Positions 45,763-54,676 of a DNA stretch of 64,000 nucleotides are shown piece after piece. The first letter of the stretch is position 1, and the number at the start of each line of letters is the position of its first letter. This stretch comes from Streptomyces anulatus (lineage in GTDB: Bacteria > Actinomycetota > Actinomycetes > Streptomycetales > Streptomycetaceae): the NCBI RefSeq assembly GCF_000721175.1, contig NZ_JOEZ01000009.1:62001-126000 (forward strand). Reading direction: 5' to 3'. The position numbers and the translations under genes were made by a program. The notes below the pieces were generated by a model, which was not told where the DNA came from, did not search any database, and was given only the letters and a program-made list of their open reading frames with translations.

Positions 45763-45847
45763 TGTGCTGCATGCGCCTCACGGCACCGCGAACGTCATGT
45801 GAACGCTCTGCGCCAGAGTCCCGTTTCGTTCCGTTACGGAATAAGGA

Positions 45848-45882
45848 TTGGTCTTGACCAAGGGGGTATGCCCCCCTAGGGT
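45848..45882 (+). promoter_or_regulatory. GntR-gene promoter with palindromic operator over the -35
   Basis: -35 TTGACC (45854-45859), 17-base spacer, -10 TAGGGT (45877-45882). The palindrome TTGGTC-TT-GACCAA (45848-45861) covers the -35 and matches the HutC/DasR operator type (core GGTCTaGACC). The spacer contains GGGGG-TATG-CCCCC. Transcription would begin near 45889, some 65 bases before the GTG. Confidence 0.65.
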
Positions 45883-45953
45883 CTCCACTTAAGACAGGAA
45901 CCTTTAATAAATAACGTCGCGGAAAAAGACGCTGGGCGATTGCGGAGGACAGG

Positions 45954-46724
45954 GTGGGGACCACGCAGCTGGAATCGGTTCAGGAGCCGAAGTACTGGCA
46001 CCTCAAGACCGTGCTCAGTGAGGCACTCGACTCGGACTTCGCGGTGGGGGAGATCCTGCCCAACGAGCGGGACCTCGCGGCACGGTTCGGTGTCGCGCGA
46101 GCCACGCTCCGGCAGGCTCTGGAGCAGCTCGAACTCGAAGGCAGACTGCAGCGCCGCCGTGGTGTCGGGACGACCGTCGCCCCGCCGCGCGTGGGCATCG
46201 CCGTCTCCACCGCCCAGCACGAATGGACGGGCGGCGTCAGCGGCGAGGCCTGGCAGCCGGTCGACAGCATCATGGGCAAGGCCCCGGCCGCGGTGGCCGT
46301 CATGCTGGGAACGGACCCCGCCGAACCGCTACACGTGGTGCGCCGGATCCGTGACACCCAGGGGCAGGCGGTAGCGGCGGAACTCCTCTACATCCCCGCT
46401 TCCTCGGTGCCCGACCTCTCCGGCATCGAGGCCGCGTCCGGTGCCGTCCGCGCCCGGAGCGTGCTGCGCGAGCTGCACCGGCTCGGCCTGCAGGGCCAGG
46501 ACCGCTCGGTGGAGCTCGGCTCCGCGCGGGCGGACGACGCCAAGGAACTGGACCGGCTCCCCGGCGCCCCCGTCCTCGTCGTCACCACCCGCTACTTCAC
46601 CGTGGACGGTACGGCGGCCGTGTCAGTCGCCACCTACCGCGCAGACACCTGCCGGCTCACCTTCGGGGACTCCGGCGCGCTGGAGATCAGCCACGACGAT
46701 CAGCCGGAGTGCCAGGTCTCCTGA
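45954..46724 (+). CDS. GntR/HutC family regulator with UTRA domain, 256 aa
   Basis: Winged helix at about 25-80 (LPNERDLAARFGVARATLRQ) and a C-terminal UTRA ligand domain (about 95-245; VVRRIRDTQGQAVAAELLYI, VVTTRYFTVDG). Related to DasR-type regulators, which sense phosphosugars. GTG at 45954 has GGAGG 7 bases upstream. The promoter carries an operator of the right family over its -35, so autorepression is likely. Convergent with a ROK regulator, which strengthens a sugar-related role. Confidence 0.9.
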   Translation: MGTTQLESVQEPKYWHLKTVLSEALDSDFAVGEILPNERDLAARFGVARATLRQALEQLELEGRLQRRRGVGTTVAPPRVGIAVSTAQHEWTGGVSGEAWQPVDSIMGKAPAAVAVMLGTDPAEPLHVVRRIRDTQGQAVAAELLYIPASSVPDLSGIEAASGAVRARSVLRELHRLGLQGQDRSVELGSARADDAKELDRLPGAPVLVVTTRYFTVDGTAAVSVATYRADTCRLTFGDSGALEISHDDQPECQVS

Positions 46725-46747
46725 CGCCCCGGCCCGCTCGGCAACCT

Positions 46748-46798
46748 GCCCGCCGTTCCCGAGGACTCCGGTCCTCGGGAACGGCGGGCGCGCGTTTT
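46748..46798. terminator. strong bidirectional hairpin terminator
   Basis: A 19-base perfect stem: GCCCGCCGTTCCCGAGGAC (46748-46766) against 46771-46789, loop TCCG, then GCGCGTTTT. It separates the convergent GntR and ROK genes. Confidence 0.9.
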
Positions 46799-46858
46799 CA
46801 CGGGCCTCCGCGGCCCGGGCCCTCTCCGCGTCAGCGGCGGGCGATCGGCGGCGGACCG

Positions 46859-48016
46859 TCAGCGGCGGGCGGTCACGGCCCCGTCGACGGCGAACAGCTG
46901 CTCCTCGACGTGGTCCAGGGCGAGCCGCAGCGCCCCCGTGGCGACTGCGGCCTCTCCGAGCAGCGACAGGGTCACCCGGGGCGGACGCAGGCAGTAGCGG
47001 GCCAGCTCCTTGCGGAGGGGTTCCAGCACTCCGTCCAGCCCGGCGGCCCAGCCCCCGACCACGACCAGTTCCGGGTCGAGCGCCAGCACCAGCGCCGCCA
47101 CATCGTGCACCAGCCGCTGGAGGAACCGCTCGACCGCCGCCTGGGCCCCCGCATCGCCCTCCCGGGCCTTGGCGAACACCGCGGCCACCGCATGCTCGTC
47201 CAGCGGGTCCAGCGGCGTGTCCGTCGTCGACAGCAGATGCTCCGGCGTCACGTCCCTGCCCAGCAGGTGCAGAGCGCCGATCTCCCCGGCGGCCCCGCCG
47301 AACCCCCGGTGCAGACGCCCGCCGATCAAGGAACCCGCCCCGGGGCTCAGCCCCGCCAGGACGAAGACCACGTCATCGGACTCGGTGGCCGCGCCCTTCC
47401 AGTGCTCGGCCACCGCCGCGGCGTTGGCGTCGTTCTCGACGAGCACGGGGCAGCGGAACGAACGACGGAGCCGCTCCCCGAGCGCGAGGCCGGTCCAGTC
47501 CGGCAACGCCGTACCCAGCCGCACGGTGCCGTCGGCCTCCACGATCCCGGGACTGCCCACACCGACGGCACGCAGACTGCTCCGGGCCACCCCGGTGCGC
47601 CGCAGCACGTCGGCGATGACGCCCCGGACCTGGTCGAGCCGGTCGTCCGCGCCGGCGGTCTCCGACACGGCGCGGGAGCCCGCCCCGATGATCCGGCCGT
47701 CGAGCCCCGAGATGAGCGCCGACACCCGGTGCGGGCCGATCTCCACCCCGAGGAGGTGCCCCGCCTCGGCGCGGAAGCGGAACCTTCGCGCAGGGCGCCC
47801 CTGGCGCCGTGCCTCACTCTCGTCGGGCACCGCCTCGACCACGAGGCCTGCTTCGAACAGTCCCTCGACGACCCCTTCGACCGTCGGCCGGGACAGCCCC
47901 GTGATCCGGGTCAGGTCCGTCAGCGTCGGCGCGCCGGCCCCCCTCAGGGCGTGCAGCACTACCGCTGAATTGATCCGCCGCAACAGCGACGGGTCCCCAC
48001 CGGTCAGCCGGCCCAC
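46859..48016 (-). CDS. ROK family transcriptional regulator, 385 aa
   Basis: N-terminal winged helix (about 10-70; LTDLTRITGLSRPTVEGVVE) and a ROK sugar-kinase-like domain: VGVEIGPHRVSALISGLDG, GSPGIVEADGTVRLG, VENDANAAAVAEHW. The CxCGxxGCxE zinc motif of true ROK members is absent (GAAGEIGALHLLG in its place), which points to a regulator without kinase activity. GTG start at 48016 follows GGGAGG by 8 bases. Probably controls carbohydrate use; no operon partner is visible. Confidence 0.87.
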   Translation of the reverse strand: MGRLTGGDPSLLRRINSAVVLHALRGAGAPTLTDLTRITGLSRPTVEGVVEGLFEAGLVVEAVPDESEARRQGRPARRFRFRAEAGHLLGVEIGPHRVSALISGLDGRIIGAGSRAVSETAGADDRLDQVRGVIADVLRRTGVARSSLRAVGVGSPGIVEADGTVRLGTALPDWTGLALGERLRRSFRCPVLVENDANAAAVAEHWKGAATESDDVVFVLAGLSPGAGSLIGGRLHRGFGGAAGEIGALHLLGRDVTPEHLLSTTDTPLDPLDEHAVAAVFAKAREGDAGAQAAVERFLQRLVHDVAALVLALDPELVVVGGWAAGLDGVLEPLRKELARYCLRPPRVTLSLLGEAAVATGALRLALDHVEEQLFAVDGAVTARR

Positions 48017-48116
48017 GGTATGTCCTCCCAGCTCGTGCGCATGTCTGCCGGATCGTACTCGCTGGCCGGGACCCCTGCGACCAGCGTGGAAAGCCGGTAT
48101 CGAGCCGCAACCTGGG

Positions 48117-48623
48117 TCACCCCGGAGCGACGAATCCGGACTCGTAGGCGGCGATGACCGCCTGCGTACGGTCCAGCGCCCCCAACTTTGCCAGGACCGA
48201 ACTGACATGGGACTTCACCGTCTGGATCCCGACGACCAGGTCGGCCGCGATCTCCGCGTTCGACAGTCCCCGGGCCATCAACCGGAGCACTGCCGCCTCC
48301 CGGCCGGTGAGCGCAGCCCGGTCGAGGGCGGCCCGCGCCGTCTCCGTCCTGTACTCGGCGGCGAGCTGCCTGACCGCCGCCGGGAACAGCAGCGACTCCC
48401 CCTCGGCCACCAGACGTACGGCGTGCACGATCTCCGCGGGCCTGGCGCGCTTGAGCAGAAAGCCGTCGGCCCCCGCCCTCAACGCCTCGTACACGTACTC
48501 GTCGTTCTCGAAGGTCGTCAGCACCAGGATCTTCGGTGGATCCGGCACCGTACGCAGCACCAGCCGGGTCGCCTCGATGCCGTCCAGCCCGACGACGAGC
48601 GCCGACCCGCCGATCGCCGTCAT
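48117..48623 (-). pseudogene. response regulator lacking the N-terminal half of its receiver (NarL/LuxR type)
   Basis: From GLDGIEATRLVLRTVPDPPK onward the sequence is a normal NarL-type receiver end and LuxR HTH (LTGREAAVLRLMARGLSNAE, TVKSHVSSVLAKL). About 55 N-terminal residues, including the phosphoacceptor Asp, are replaced by MTAIGGSALVV. The ORF has an ATG and could still be translated as a DNA-binding fragment, but signalling is impossible. No sensor kinase is adjacent. Confidence 0.75.
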
Positions 48624-48635
48624 CTTCGCCGCGTA

Positions 48636-48820
48636 GCTTCGTGTTCGTGGACGTCGCCACCGCAGTGGTGCGGTATCTGCCCGACCGCGCGGGGCAGGCC
48701 GTGCTGCACCGGAATCCGGACGACGGACCAGGGCCGTGGACCGGCCTGGCGGTGGCAGCCGTGTGGGAGGCAGCAGCGCTCCTGGCGGGCTGGTGGGCGG
48801 TCCGCGACCGGGACGCGTGA
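48636..48820 (+). pseudogene. C-terminal fragment of an ABC-2 type permease
   Basis: Plus strand: SFVFVDVATAVVRYLPDRAG, PDDGPGPWTGLAVAAVWEAA and ALLAGWWAVRDRDA with a natural stop. It matches the last transmembrane helix and tail of ABC-2 permeases. The first ~200 residues are missing. It is head to head with the truncated response regulator. Confidence 0.6.
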
Positions 48821-48854
48821 GACCCGAAGGGAAGAGTGAAGGCGCAGGGTCGGC

Positions 48855-49436
48855 TCAGCCGGCCGAGGTTGGACCGGCGGCAGGGCGGTCGCCCGGGGGC
48901 CGGATGAGCACGGCGTCCCGGAGGCGGGCGTACTCCTCGGCCATGCTCTGGACCGTCCAGTGGGCGTTGAGACCGCTGGGGTTGGGGAGAGCCCACACAC
49001 GGGCGCCGCCGACCGTGCGGTCCTGGGGGCCGATGCGGGCCCTGGGTTCCCCGAAGGCCGTGCGGTAGGCGGTGATGCCGACCACCGTGAGCCACTGTGG
49101 CGCGAGGCGCTCGACCTTCGCCGTCAGGGCGGCCCCGCCCTGCCGGAACTCCTCCGCGTCGAGCTCATCGGCCCGTGCGGTGGCCCGCGCCACCACGTTG
49201 GTGATGCCGAGCCCGAGGCCGAGCAACTCGGCCTGCTCCGAAGGGTGCAGCTGCCGGGGCGTGAAACCCGAGCGGTGCAGGACCGGCCAGAACCGGTTAC
49301 CGGGGTGGGCGAAATGGTGGCCCGTCGCCGCGGTCATCAGGCTCGGGTTGATGCCGCAGAAGAGCACGCGCAGACCGCCCGCGGCCACATCGGGGACGAC
49401 GCGGTCACGGGCGGCGCTCAGTTCTTCGGGGGTCAT
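48855..49436 (-). CDS. mug: G/U mismatch-specific uracil-DNA glycosylase, 193 aa
   Basis: Mug/TDG family: LRVLFCGINPSLMTAATGHH (motif GxNPS), NRFWPVLHRSGF and NPSGLNAHW. Removes uracil or thymine from G mismatches. ATG at 49436 lies 19 bases after the purB stop, so it is probably the second gene of a purB-mug transcript. The Shine-Dalgarno is weak, as expected for coupled translation. Confidence 0.9.
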   Translation of the reverse strand: MTPEELSAARDRVVPDVAAGGLRVLFCGINPSLMTAATGHHFAHPGNRFWPVLHRSGFTPRQLHPSEQAELLGLGLGITNVVARATARADELDAEEFRQGGAALTAKVERLAPQWLTVVGITAYRTAFGEPRARIGPQDRTVGGARVWALPNPSGLNAHWTVQSMAEEYARLRDAVLIRPPGDRPAAGPTSAG

Positions 49437-49455
49437 GCCGTGATGACGGTGCCGG

Positions 49456-50898
49456 TCAGAGGATCGAGCCTGGGGCGTAGTTCGCGGCCTCGGGGTGCTG
49501 CTTGGTGATCTCCTCGATCCGGGCGACGAGCGACGAGACCTGGTCGCCGGCGGCACCCGTGAACGAGAGCTTGTCGGCCATCAGCTCGTCCAACTGCGCG
49601 CGGTCCAGCGGGATCCGCTCGTCCGCGGCGAGCTTGTCGAGCAGTTCGTTGCGCTCGGCGCCCTGCTCCCGCATCGCGAGGGCGGAGGCGACCGCGTTCT
49701 CCTTGATCGCCTCGTGCGCCACCTCGCGGCCCACCCCGGCCCGTACAGCGCCCATCAGGACCTTGGTGGTGGCCAGGAACGGAAGGTAGCGGTCCAGCTC
49801 GCGCGCCACGACCGCGGGGAACGCGCCGAACTCGTCCAGGACCGTCAGGAAGGTCTCCAGAAGGCCGTCGAACGCGAAGAACGCGTCCGGGAGCGCCACC
49901 CGGCGGACCACGGAGCAGGACACGTCGCCCTCGTTCCACTGGTCACCCGCCAGCTCGCCCGTCATCGAGGCGTAGCCGCGCAGGATCACCATCAGACCGT
50001 TCACCCGCTCACAGGAGCGTGTGTTCATCTTGTGCGGCATCGCCGACGAGCCGACCTGGCCGGGCTTGAAGCCCTCGGTCACCAGCTCGTGGCCGGCCAT
50101 CAGCCGGATGGTCTTCGCCACCGAGGAGGGCGCCGCGGCCAGCTGCACCAGAGCGGTGACCACGTCGTAGTCGAGCGACCGGGGGTAGACCTGACCGACG
50201 GAGGTGAACGCCTCGGCGAAGCCGAGGTGCCCGGCGATGCGCTGCTCCAGGTCGGCGAGCTTGCCCGCGTCGCCGCCGAGCAGGTCCAGCATGTCCTGCG
50301 CCGTACCGACCGGACCCTTGATCCCCCGCAGCGGATAGCGGGAGAGAAGGTCCTCCAAGCGGCCGTAGGCGACCAGCAGCTCGTCGGCCGCGGTCGCGAA
50401 GCGCTTGCCCAGCGTCGTCGCCTGCGCGGCGACATTGTGCGAGCGTCCGGCGATGACGAGCTCGCGGTACTCGGCCGCGAGCTTGCCGAGCCGGGCCAGA
50501 ACGGCCACGGTGCGGTCGCGCATCAGCTCCAGCGAAAGGCGGATCTGAAGCTGCTCGACGTTCTCCGTCAGGTCCCGGGAGGTCATGCCCTTGTGGACGT
50601 GCTCATGACCGGCGAGGGCGTTGAACTCCTCGATCCGGGCCTTCACGTCATGCCGGGTGATCTTCTCGCGCTCGGCGATCGAGGCCAGGTCGACCTGGTC
50701 CAGCACACGCTCGTAGTCGGCCAGCGCCGCATCGGGCACCTCGATCCCGAGGTCCTTCTGAGCGCGCAGCACCGCCAGCCACAGCTGACGCTCCAGCTTC
50801 ACCTTCTGCTCGGGGGACCAGAGGACGGCCAGCTCCGCAGAGGCGTAGCGGCCGGCCAGGACATTGGGGATGCGAGGCTTCGCAGACACAGCAGTCAC
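49456..50898 (-). CDS. purB: adenylosuccinate lyase, 480 aa
   Basis: Fumarase/aspartase superfamily with signature GSSAMPHKMN near residue 290 and the catalytic His region HNVAAQATT. Catalyses two purine steps, SAICAR to AICAR and adenylosuccinate to AMP. Full length. GTG start at 50898; TAGAAT (50912-50907 on the minus strand) lies 8 bases before it, so a leaderless mRNA is likely. Mug follows. Confidence 0.95.
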   Translation of the reverse strand: MTAVSAKPRIPNVLAGRYASAELAVLWSPEQKVKLERQLWLAVLRAQKDLGIEVPDAALADYERVLDQVDLASIAEREKITRHDVKARIEEFNALAGHEHVHKGMTSRDLTENVEQLQIRLSLELMRDRTVAVLARLGKLAAEYRELVIAGRSHNVAAQATTLGKRFATAADELLVAYGRLEDLLSRYPLRGIKGPVGTAQDMLDLLGGDAGKLADLEQRIAGHLGFAEAFTSVGQVYPRSLDYDVVTALVQLAAAPSSVAKTIRLMAGHELVTEGFKPGQVGSSAMPHKMNTRSCERVNGLMVILRGYASMTGELAGDQWNEGDVSCSVVRRVALPDAFFAFDGLLETFLTVLDEFGAFPAVVARELDRYLPFLATTKVLMGAVRAGVGREVAHEAIKENAVASALAMREQGAERNELLDKLAADERIPLDRAQLDELMADKLSFTGAAGDQVSSLVARIEEITKQHPEAANYAPGSIL

Positions 50899-51102
50899 GT
50901 GAAGGGATTCTACTGGCGGTTCGTGCAGGCCGGCGACGTGCCCTGATTTGTGGCTTGCTACGAAGGGCCCGGCGACGGGGGAGGGGAACCGAGGGCGGAG
51001 GAGAAGGACGGGGCAAGGCCCGGCCCTCGGCAGGGAATCGGGTCAGGCCGCCCCGCCGCCGGTCAGCCCCACCAGCCCGGTCGGCCGGCTGGACCGGTCG
51101 GA

Positions 51103-51972
51103 TCAGTCGGCTTCCGGGGTGCTCATTGTGGCTTCCGGGGAGACCGCTCGGCTCCATCCCGTCACCGGGCCGGGGGTTTCGGCGTCCGAGGGCGTGAGCC
51201 AGAAGGCCCTGGCCGTCGCGGCGTCGAACTGCGCGCCGGATCGCCCGTCGCCGGAGGAGCGGCCGGTGAGCCGCCGCCCGATCCACGGGGCGAGGTGCCT
51301 GCGGGCGAAGCGGATGTCCTCGGTCCGTCGTGACGCCCAACGTGGCGGCGCGGTCGCGGGGACCGGCGTCCACCAGTCGAGCTCGGCCGGAAGCCCCAGC
51401 GTCTGCCAGACCGCCTCGGCGACGCGGCGGTGTCCCTCGGCGGTCAGGTGCAGCCGGTCCACGTCCCACATGCGGGGGTCGCTGAGCGAGGGGGCGCTGT
51501 AGAGATCGACCACCGCGGCCCCGTGCCGGGCGGCCAGGTCGTCGATCAGGGTGAACAGCTCCTCCATGCGAGGCCGGAACCGCTCCAGCACCGGTCCGTT
51601 GCGGGCGGGGCTGCGCATCAGGACGAGTTGCCCGCAGGAGGGGGCCAGTCGTTCCACGGCCTCTTCCAGCCGCCCCTTGACCAGGCCCATGTCGCACTTC
51701 GGGCGCAGCGTGTCGTTGAGCCCGCCGACGAGCGTGACCACATCGGCCCGGAGCGCGGCCGCCGCCCCCACCTGCTCGTCGACGATCTGGCCGATGAGCT
51801 TCCCGCGTACGGCGAGGTTGGCGTACCGGAAACCGGGGGACCGGGATGCCAGCCGGGAGGCGAGGACGTCGGCCCAGCCCCGGTACGTGCCGTCGGGGAG
51901 CAGGTCCGACATGCCCTCGGTGAACGAGTCGCCGACCGCGACAAGACTGGTGTAGGAGGCATTCAATTTCAT
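51103..51972 (-). CDS. SGNH/GDSL hydrolase, 289 aa
   Basis: SGNH fold: block I VAVGDSFTEGMSD (Ser nucleophile), block III VGGLNDTLRP and block V DRLHLTAEGHRRVAEAV with the catalytic Asp/His. No signal peptide, so an intracellular esterase/lipase of unknown substrate. The C-terminal 70 residues are non-conserved. ATG at 51972. The 156-base gap to purB's promoter side holds only GC-rich sequence. Confidence 0.87.
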   Translation of the reverse strand: MKLNASYTSLVAVGDSFTEGMSDLLPDGTYRGWADVLASRLASRSPGFRYANLAVRGKLIGQIVDEQVGAAAALRADVVTLVGGLNDTLRPKCDMGLVKGRLEEAVERLAPSCGQLVLMRSPARNGPVLERFRPRMEELFTLIDDLAARHGAAVVDLYSAPSLSDPRMWDVDRLHLTAEGHRRVAEAVWQTLGLPAELDWWTPVPATAPPRWASRRTEDIRFARRHLAPWIGRRLTGRSSGDGRSGAQFDAATARAFWLTPSDAETPGPVTGWSRAVSPEATMSTPEAD

Positions 51973-52071
51973 GGCCCGGTGATCCTACCGCGAGGGCCGG
52001 CGACCGGCCTGCGGTCCGACCCGCCGCGCGAGCCGGTCCGCAGGTCAGGCAGGTCAGCCAGGACGGACAGG

Positions 52072-53091
52072 TCAGCGGGGCTGCGGCCGCCCGACGAGTT
52101 CTCGGAGCACGTCCTCCATCGTGACCATGCCGGCCAGCCGCCCGTCCTCGTCGAGGACGGCCGCGAGGTGGGTCCGGCTCCGCCGCAGAGCGGTGAGCAC
52201 GTCGTCCAGCGGAGTCGCCGCCCGGACCCGGGCGATCGGCCGCATCGCCGTCACCGGGAAGGGCACGTCGCGGGGCGTCGCGTCCAGGGCGTCCTTCACA
52301 TGGAGGTAGCCGAGGATGCGCTGCTCGCTGTCCATCACCGGGAAGCGGGAGAACCCCGACTCGGACGAGAGCCGCTCCAGCTCCTCCGGGGTGGTGCCGA
52401 CCCTGGCGTAGAGCACCCGGTCCACCGGCATCACCACATCCCGCACCGGTCGGCGGCCCAGCTCCAGAGCGTGGTGGAGCCGCTGTGCGGAGCGGTCGTC
52501 GACCAGTCCGGCGTCGCCGGCGTCCTGCACCAGCCGGGCCAGCTCGTCGTCCGAGAACGTCGCGGAGACCTCGTCCTTCGCCTCCACCCGCAACAGCTTG
52601 AGCAGGGTGTTGGCGAACGCGTTGATCGCGAAGATCACCGGGCGCAGAGCACGGGCCATCGCGACCAGCGGCGGACCCAGGACCAGGGCGCTCCGCGACG
52701 GCTCGGCCAGCGCGATGTTCTTCGGGACCATCTCGCCCAGCAGCATGTGCAGATAGGTCGCCACACCCAGCGCGATGACGAACGACAGTGGGTGGATCAG
52801 TCCGTGCGGCACCCCCACCGCGTCGAAGACCGGCTCCAGCAGATGCGCGATGGCCGGTTCGGCGACGATGCCCAGCACCAGGGTGCAGAGCGTGATGCCG
52901 AGCTGGGCGGCGGCGAGCAGTGCGGAGACGTGCTCCAGGCCCCAGATGACGCTCCGCGCCCGCCGGTTGCCGGACTCCGCCTCCGGTTCGATCTGGCTGC
53001 GGCGGACGGAGATCATCGCGAACTCGGCGCCGACGAAGAAGGCGTTGGCCACCAGGGTCAGCAGGCCGATGAAGAGCTGGAGAACGATCAC
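52072..53091 (-). CDS. CNNM/HlyC-CorB family membrane protein (short form), 339 aa
   Basis: DUF21 membrane domain (about 1-170; FVGAEFAMISVRRSQIE, LGEMVPKNIALAEP) followed by two CBS domains (about 200-335). No CorC/HlyC C-terminal domain. Family members move Mg or other divalent ions and sense nucleotides by CBS. GTG start overlaps the stop of the upstream CNNM gene as GTGA, so the pair is made together and may form a hetero-oligomer. Confidence 0.9.
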   Translation of the reverse strand: MIVLQLFIGLLTLVANAFFVGAEFAMISVRRSQIEPEAESGNRRARSVIWGLEHVSALLAAAQLGITLCTLVLGIVAEPAIAHLLEPVFDAVGVPHGLIHPLSFVIALGVATYLHMLLGEMVPKNIALAEPSRSALVLGPPLVAMARALRPVIFAINAFANTLLKLLRVEAKDEVSATFSDDELARLVQDAGDAGLVDDRSAQRLHHALELGRRPVRDVVMPVDRVLYARVGTTPEELERLSSESGFSRFPVMDSEQRILGYLHVKDALDATPRDVPFPVTAMRPIARVRAATPLDDVLTALRRSRTHLAAVLDEDGRLAGMVTMEDVLRELVGRPQPR

Positions 53092-54428
53092 CGGTCGTCC
53101 TCCGTCCGGTCGTCCTCGGATCCGGGCAGCGGGGCGTGCAGCAGGGCCCGCGCGGCACGGCGGCCCGAGGCGTCCACCACGTCGATCCGCCATCCCGCCA
53201 GCTCGACGCTGTCGTCCACCGTCGGGATCCGTCCGATCTCGGCGGCGATCAGCCCCGCGAGGGTCTCGTAGGGCCCGTCCGGTACCCGCAGACCGATCCT
53301 TCGGAGCTGGTCGGTGCGCGCCGCCCCGTCGGCCGACCACAGGGTCCGCCCGTCGGCGTCCTCACCGGCGGCGGCGAGGTCGGGTGTCTCGTGCGGATCG
53401 TGCTCGTCCCGGACCTCGCCGACGACTTCCTCCACGATGTCCTCCAGTGTCGCGACCCCGGCCGTCCCGCCGTACTCGTCGATCACCACGGCCATGGCGA
53501 GCCTGCCGGACAGCCGGTCCAGCAGCCGGTCCACGGTGAGCGTCTCCGGTACGAGAAGCGGCTCGCGCAGCAGTTCCGAGACGCGGGTGCGGGGCCGCCG
53601 GTCGGCGGGGATCGCCAAGACGTCCTTGATGTGGGCCACACCGACCACGGTGTCCAGGCTGCCCCGGTAGACGGGGAAGCGGGACAGACCGGTCGCCCGT
53701 GTGGCGTTGGCGACGTCCTCGGCCGTCGCGTGCAGGTCCAGCGCGGTCACCTGGACCCGCGGTGTCATCACGTTCTCCGCGGTCAGCTCCGAGAGGTTCA
53801 GGGTGCGGACGAACAGCTCGGCCGTGTCCGCCTCCAGCGCCCCCGCCTTGGCGGAGTGCCGGGCCAGTGCCACCAGCTCCTGCGGGCTGCGGGCGGACGC
53901 CAGCTCCTCGGTCGGTTCCAGACCGAAGCGGCGCAGGATCCGGTTGGCCGTGTTGTTGAGGTGGCTGATGAAGGGTCGGAACAACGCGGTGAACACTCGT
54001 TGCGGTGTGGCCACCGCCTTGGCCACGGCCAGCGGGGACGAGATCGCCCAGTTCTTCGGGACCAGTTCGCCGATCACCATCAGGACCACCGTGGACAGCG
54101 CAGTGCCGATGACGAGCGCCAGGGTGGACGCGGCGGCGGGAGGCAGCCCCGCAGCCTCGACGGGGCTCCGGATCAGCTTGGCGATGGACGGTTCGGAGAG
54201 CATGCCGATCACCAGATTGGTGACGGTGATGCCGAGCTGGGCGCCCGAGAGCTGGAAGGTGAGGCTACGAACGGCTTTCAGCGCGCTGGCGGCGCCCCGG
54301 TCGCCCCGCTCGACGGCTCGTTCGAGTTCGCCGCGCTCCACCGTGGTCAGGGAGAACTCCGCCGCGACGAACGCGCCGCAGGCGAGACAGAGCAGCAGGG
54401 CGATGAGCAGCAGAAGCACTTCGATCAT
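53088..54428 (-). CDS. CNNM/HlyC-CorB family membrane protein (long form), 446 aa
   Basis: DUF21 domain (about 1-180; FVAAEFSLTTVERGELE, IGELVPKNWAIS), CBS pair (about 205-330; VIDEYGGTAGVATLEDIVEE) and a C-terminal CorC_HlyC domain ending in an Asp/Glu-rich tail. Cation transport or its regulation. Strong GGAGGTG before ATG 54428. First gene of the two-gene CNNM operon. Confidence 0.92.
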   Translation of the reverse strand: MIEVLLLLIALLLCLACGAFVAAEFSLTTVERGELERAVERGDRGAASALKAVRSLTFQLSGAQLGITVTNLVIGMLSEPSIAKLIRSPVEAAGLPPAAASTLALVIGTALSTVVLMVIGELVPKNWAISSPLAVAKAVATPQRVFTALFRPFISHLNNTANRILRRFGLEPTEELASARSPQELVALARHSAKAGALEADTAELFVRTLNLSELTAENVMTPRVQVTALDLHATAEDVANATRATGLSRFPVYRGSLDTVVGVAHIKDVLAIPADRRPRTRVSELLREPLLVPETLTVDRLLDRLSGRLAMAVVIDEYGGTAGVATLEDIVEEVVGEVRDEHDPHETPDLAAAGEDADGRTLWSADGAARTDQLRRIGLRVPDGPYETLAGLIAAEIGRIPTVDDSVELAGWRIDVVDASGRRAARALLHAPLPGSEDDRTEDDR

Positions 54429-54591
54429 CGGTTCACCTCCGTCCCATGATCAGGCAGGGACGGGGGGACCGCGCGGCATCGGCGGAATCGGCTCTCGGGA
54501 GGCTCGCCCATGGGCGGACGCTCACACCTTTCGGCAGGGGGTGGCGGAGGGGCACGTCATCGTAGGTCGTCTGCCCAGCCGCGCTCCGCCC

Positions 54592-54650
54592 TACCGCGTC
54601 AGCGCCTGCGTACCGCGTCAGTGCCTGGCGTACCGCGCCGATGCCCGCCG
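54592..54650. repeat. three imperfect 19-20-base tandem repeats
   Basis: TACCGCGTCAGCGCCTGCG, TACCGCGTCAGTGCCTGGCG and TACCGCGCCGATGCCCGCCG run head to tail in the 248-base gap between the CNNM and GNAT genes. No gene seen in the gap. Confidence 0.85.
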
Positions 54651-54676
54651 TGCCGGGTCGGTCTCCGCCGTACGGG

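Noticed and set aside
54592..54650. Tandem repeats as a CRISPR array
   Set aside because: Only three degenerate 20-base units without spacers.
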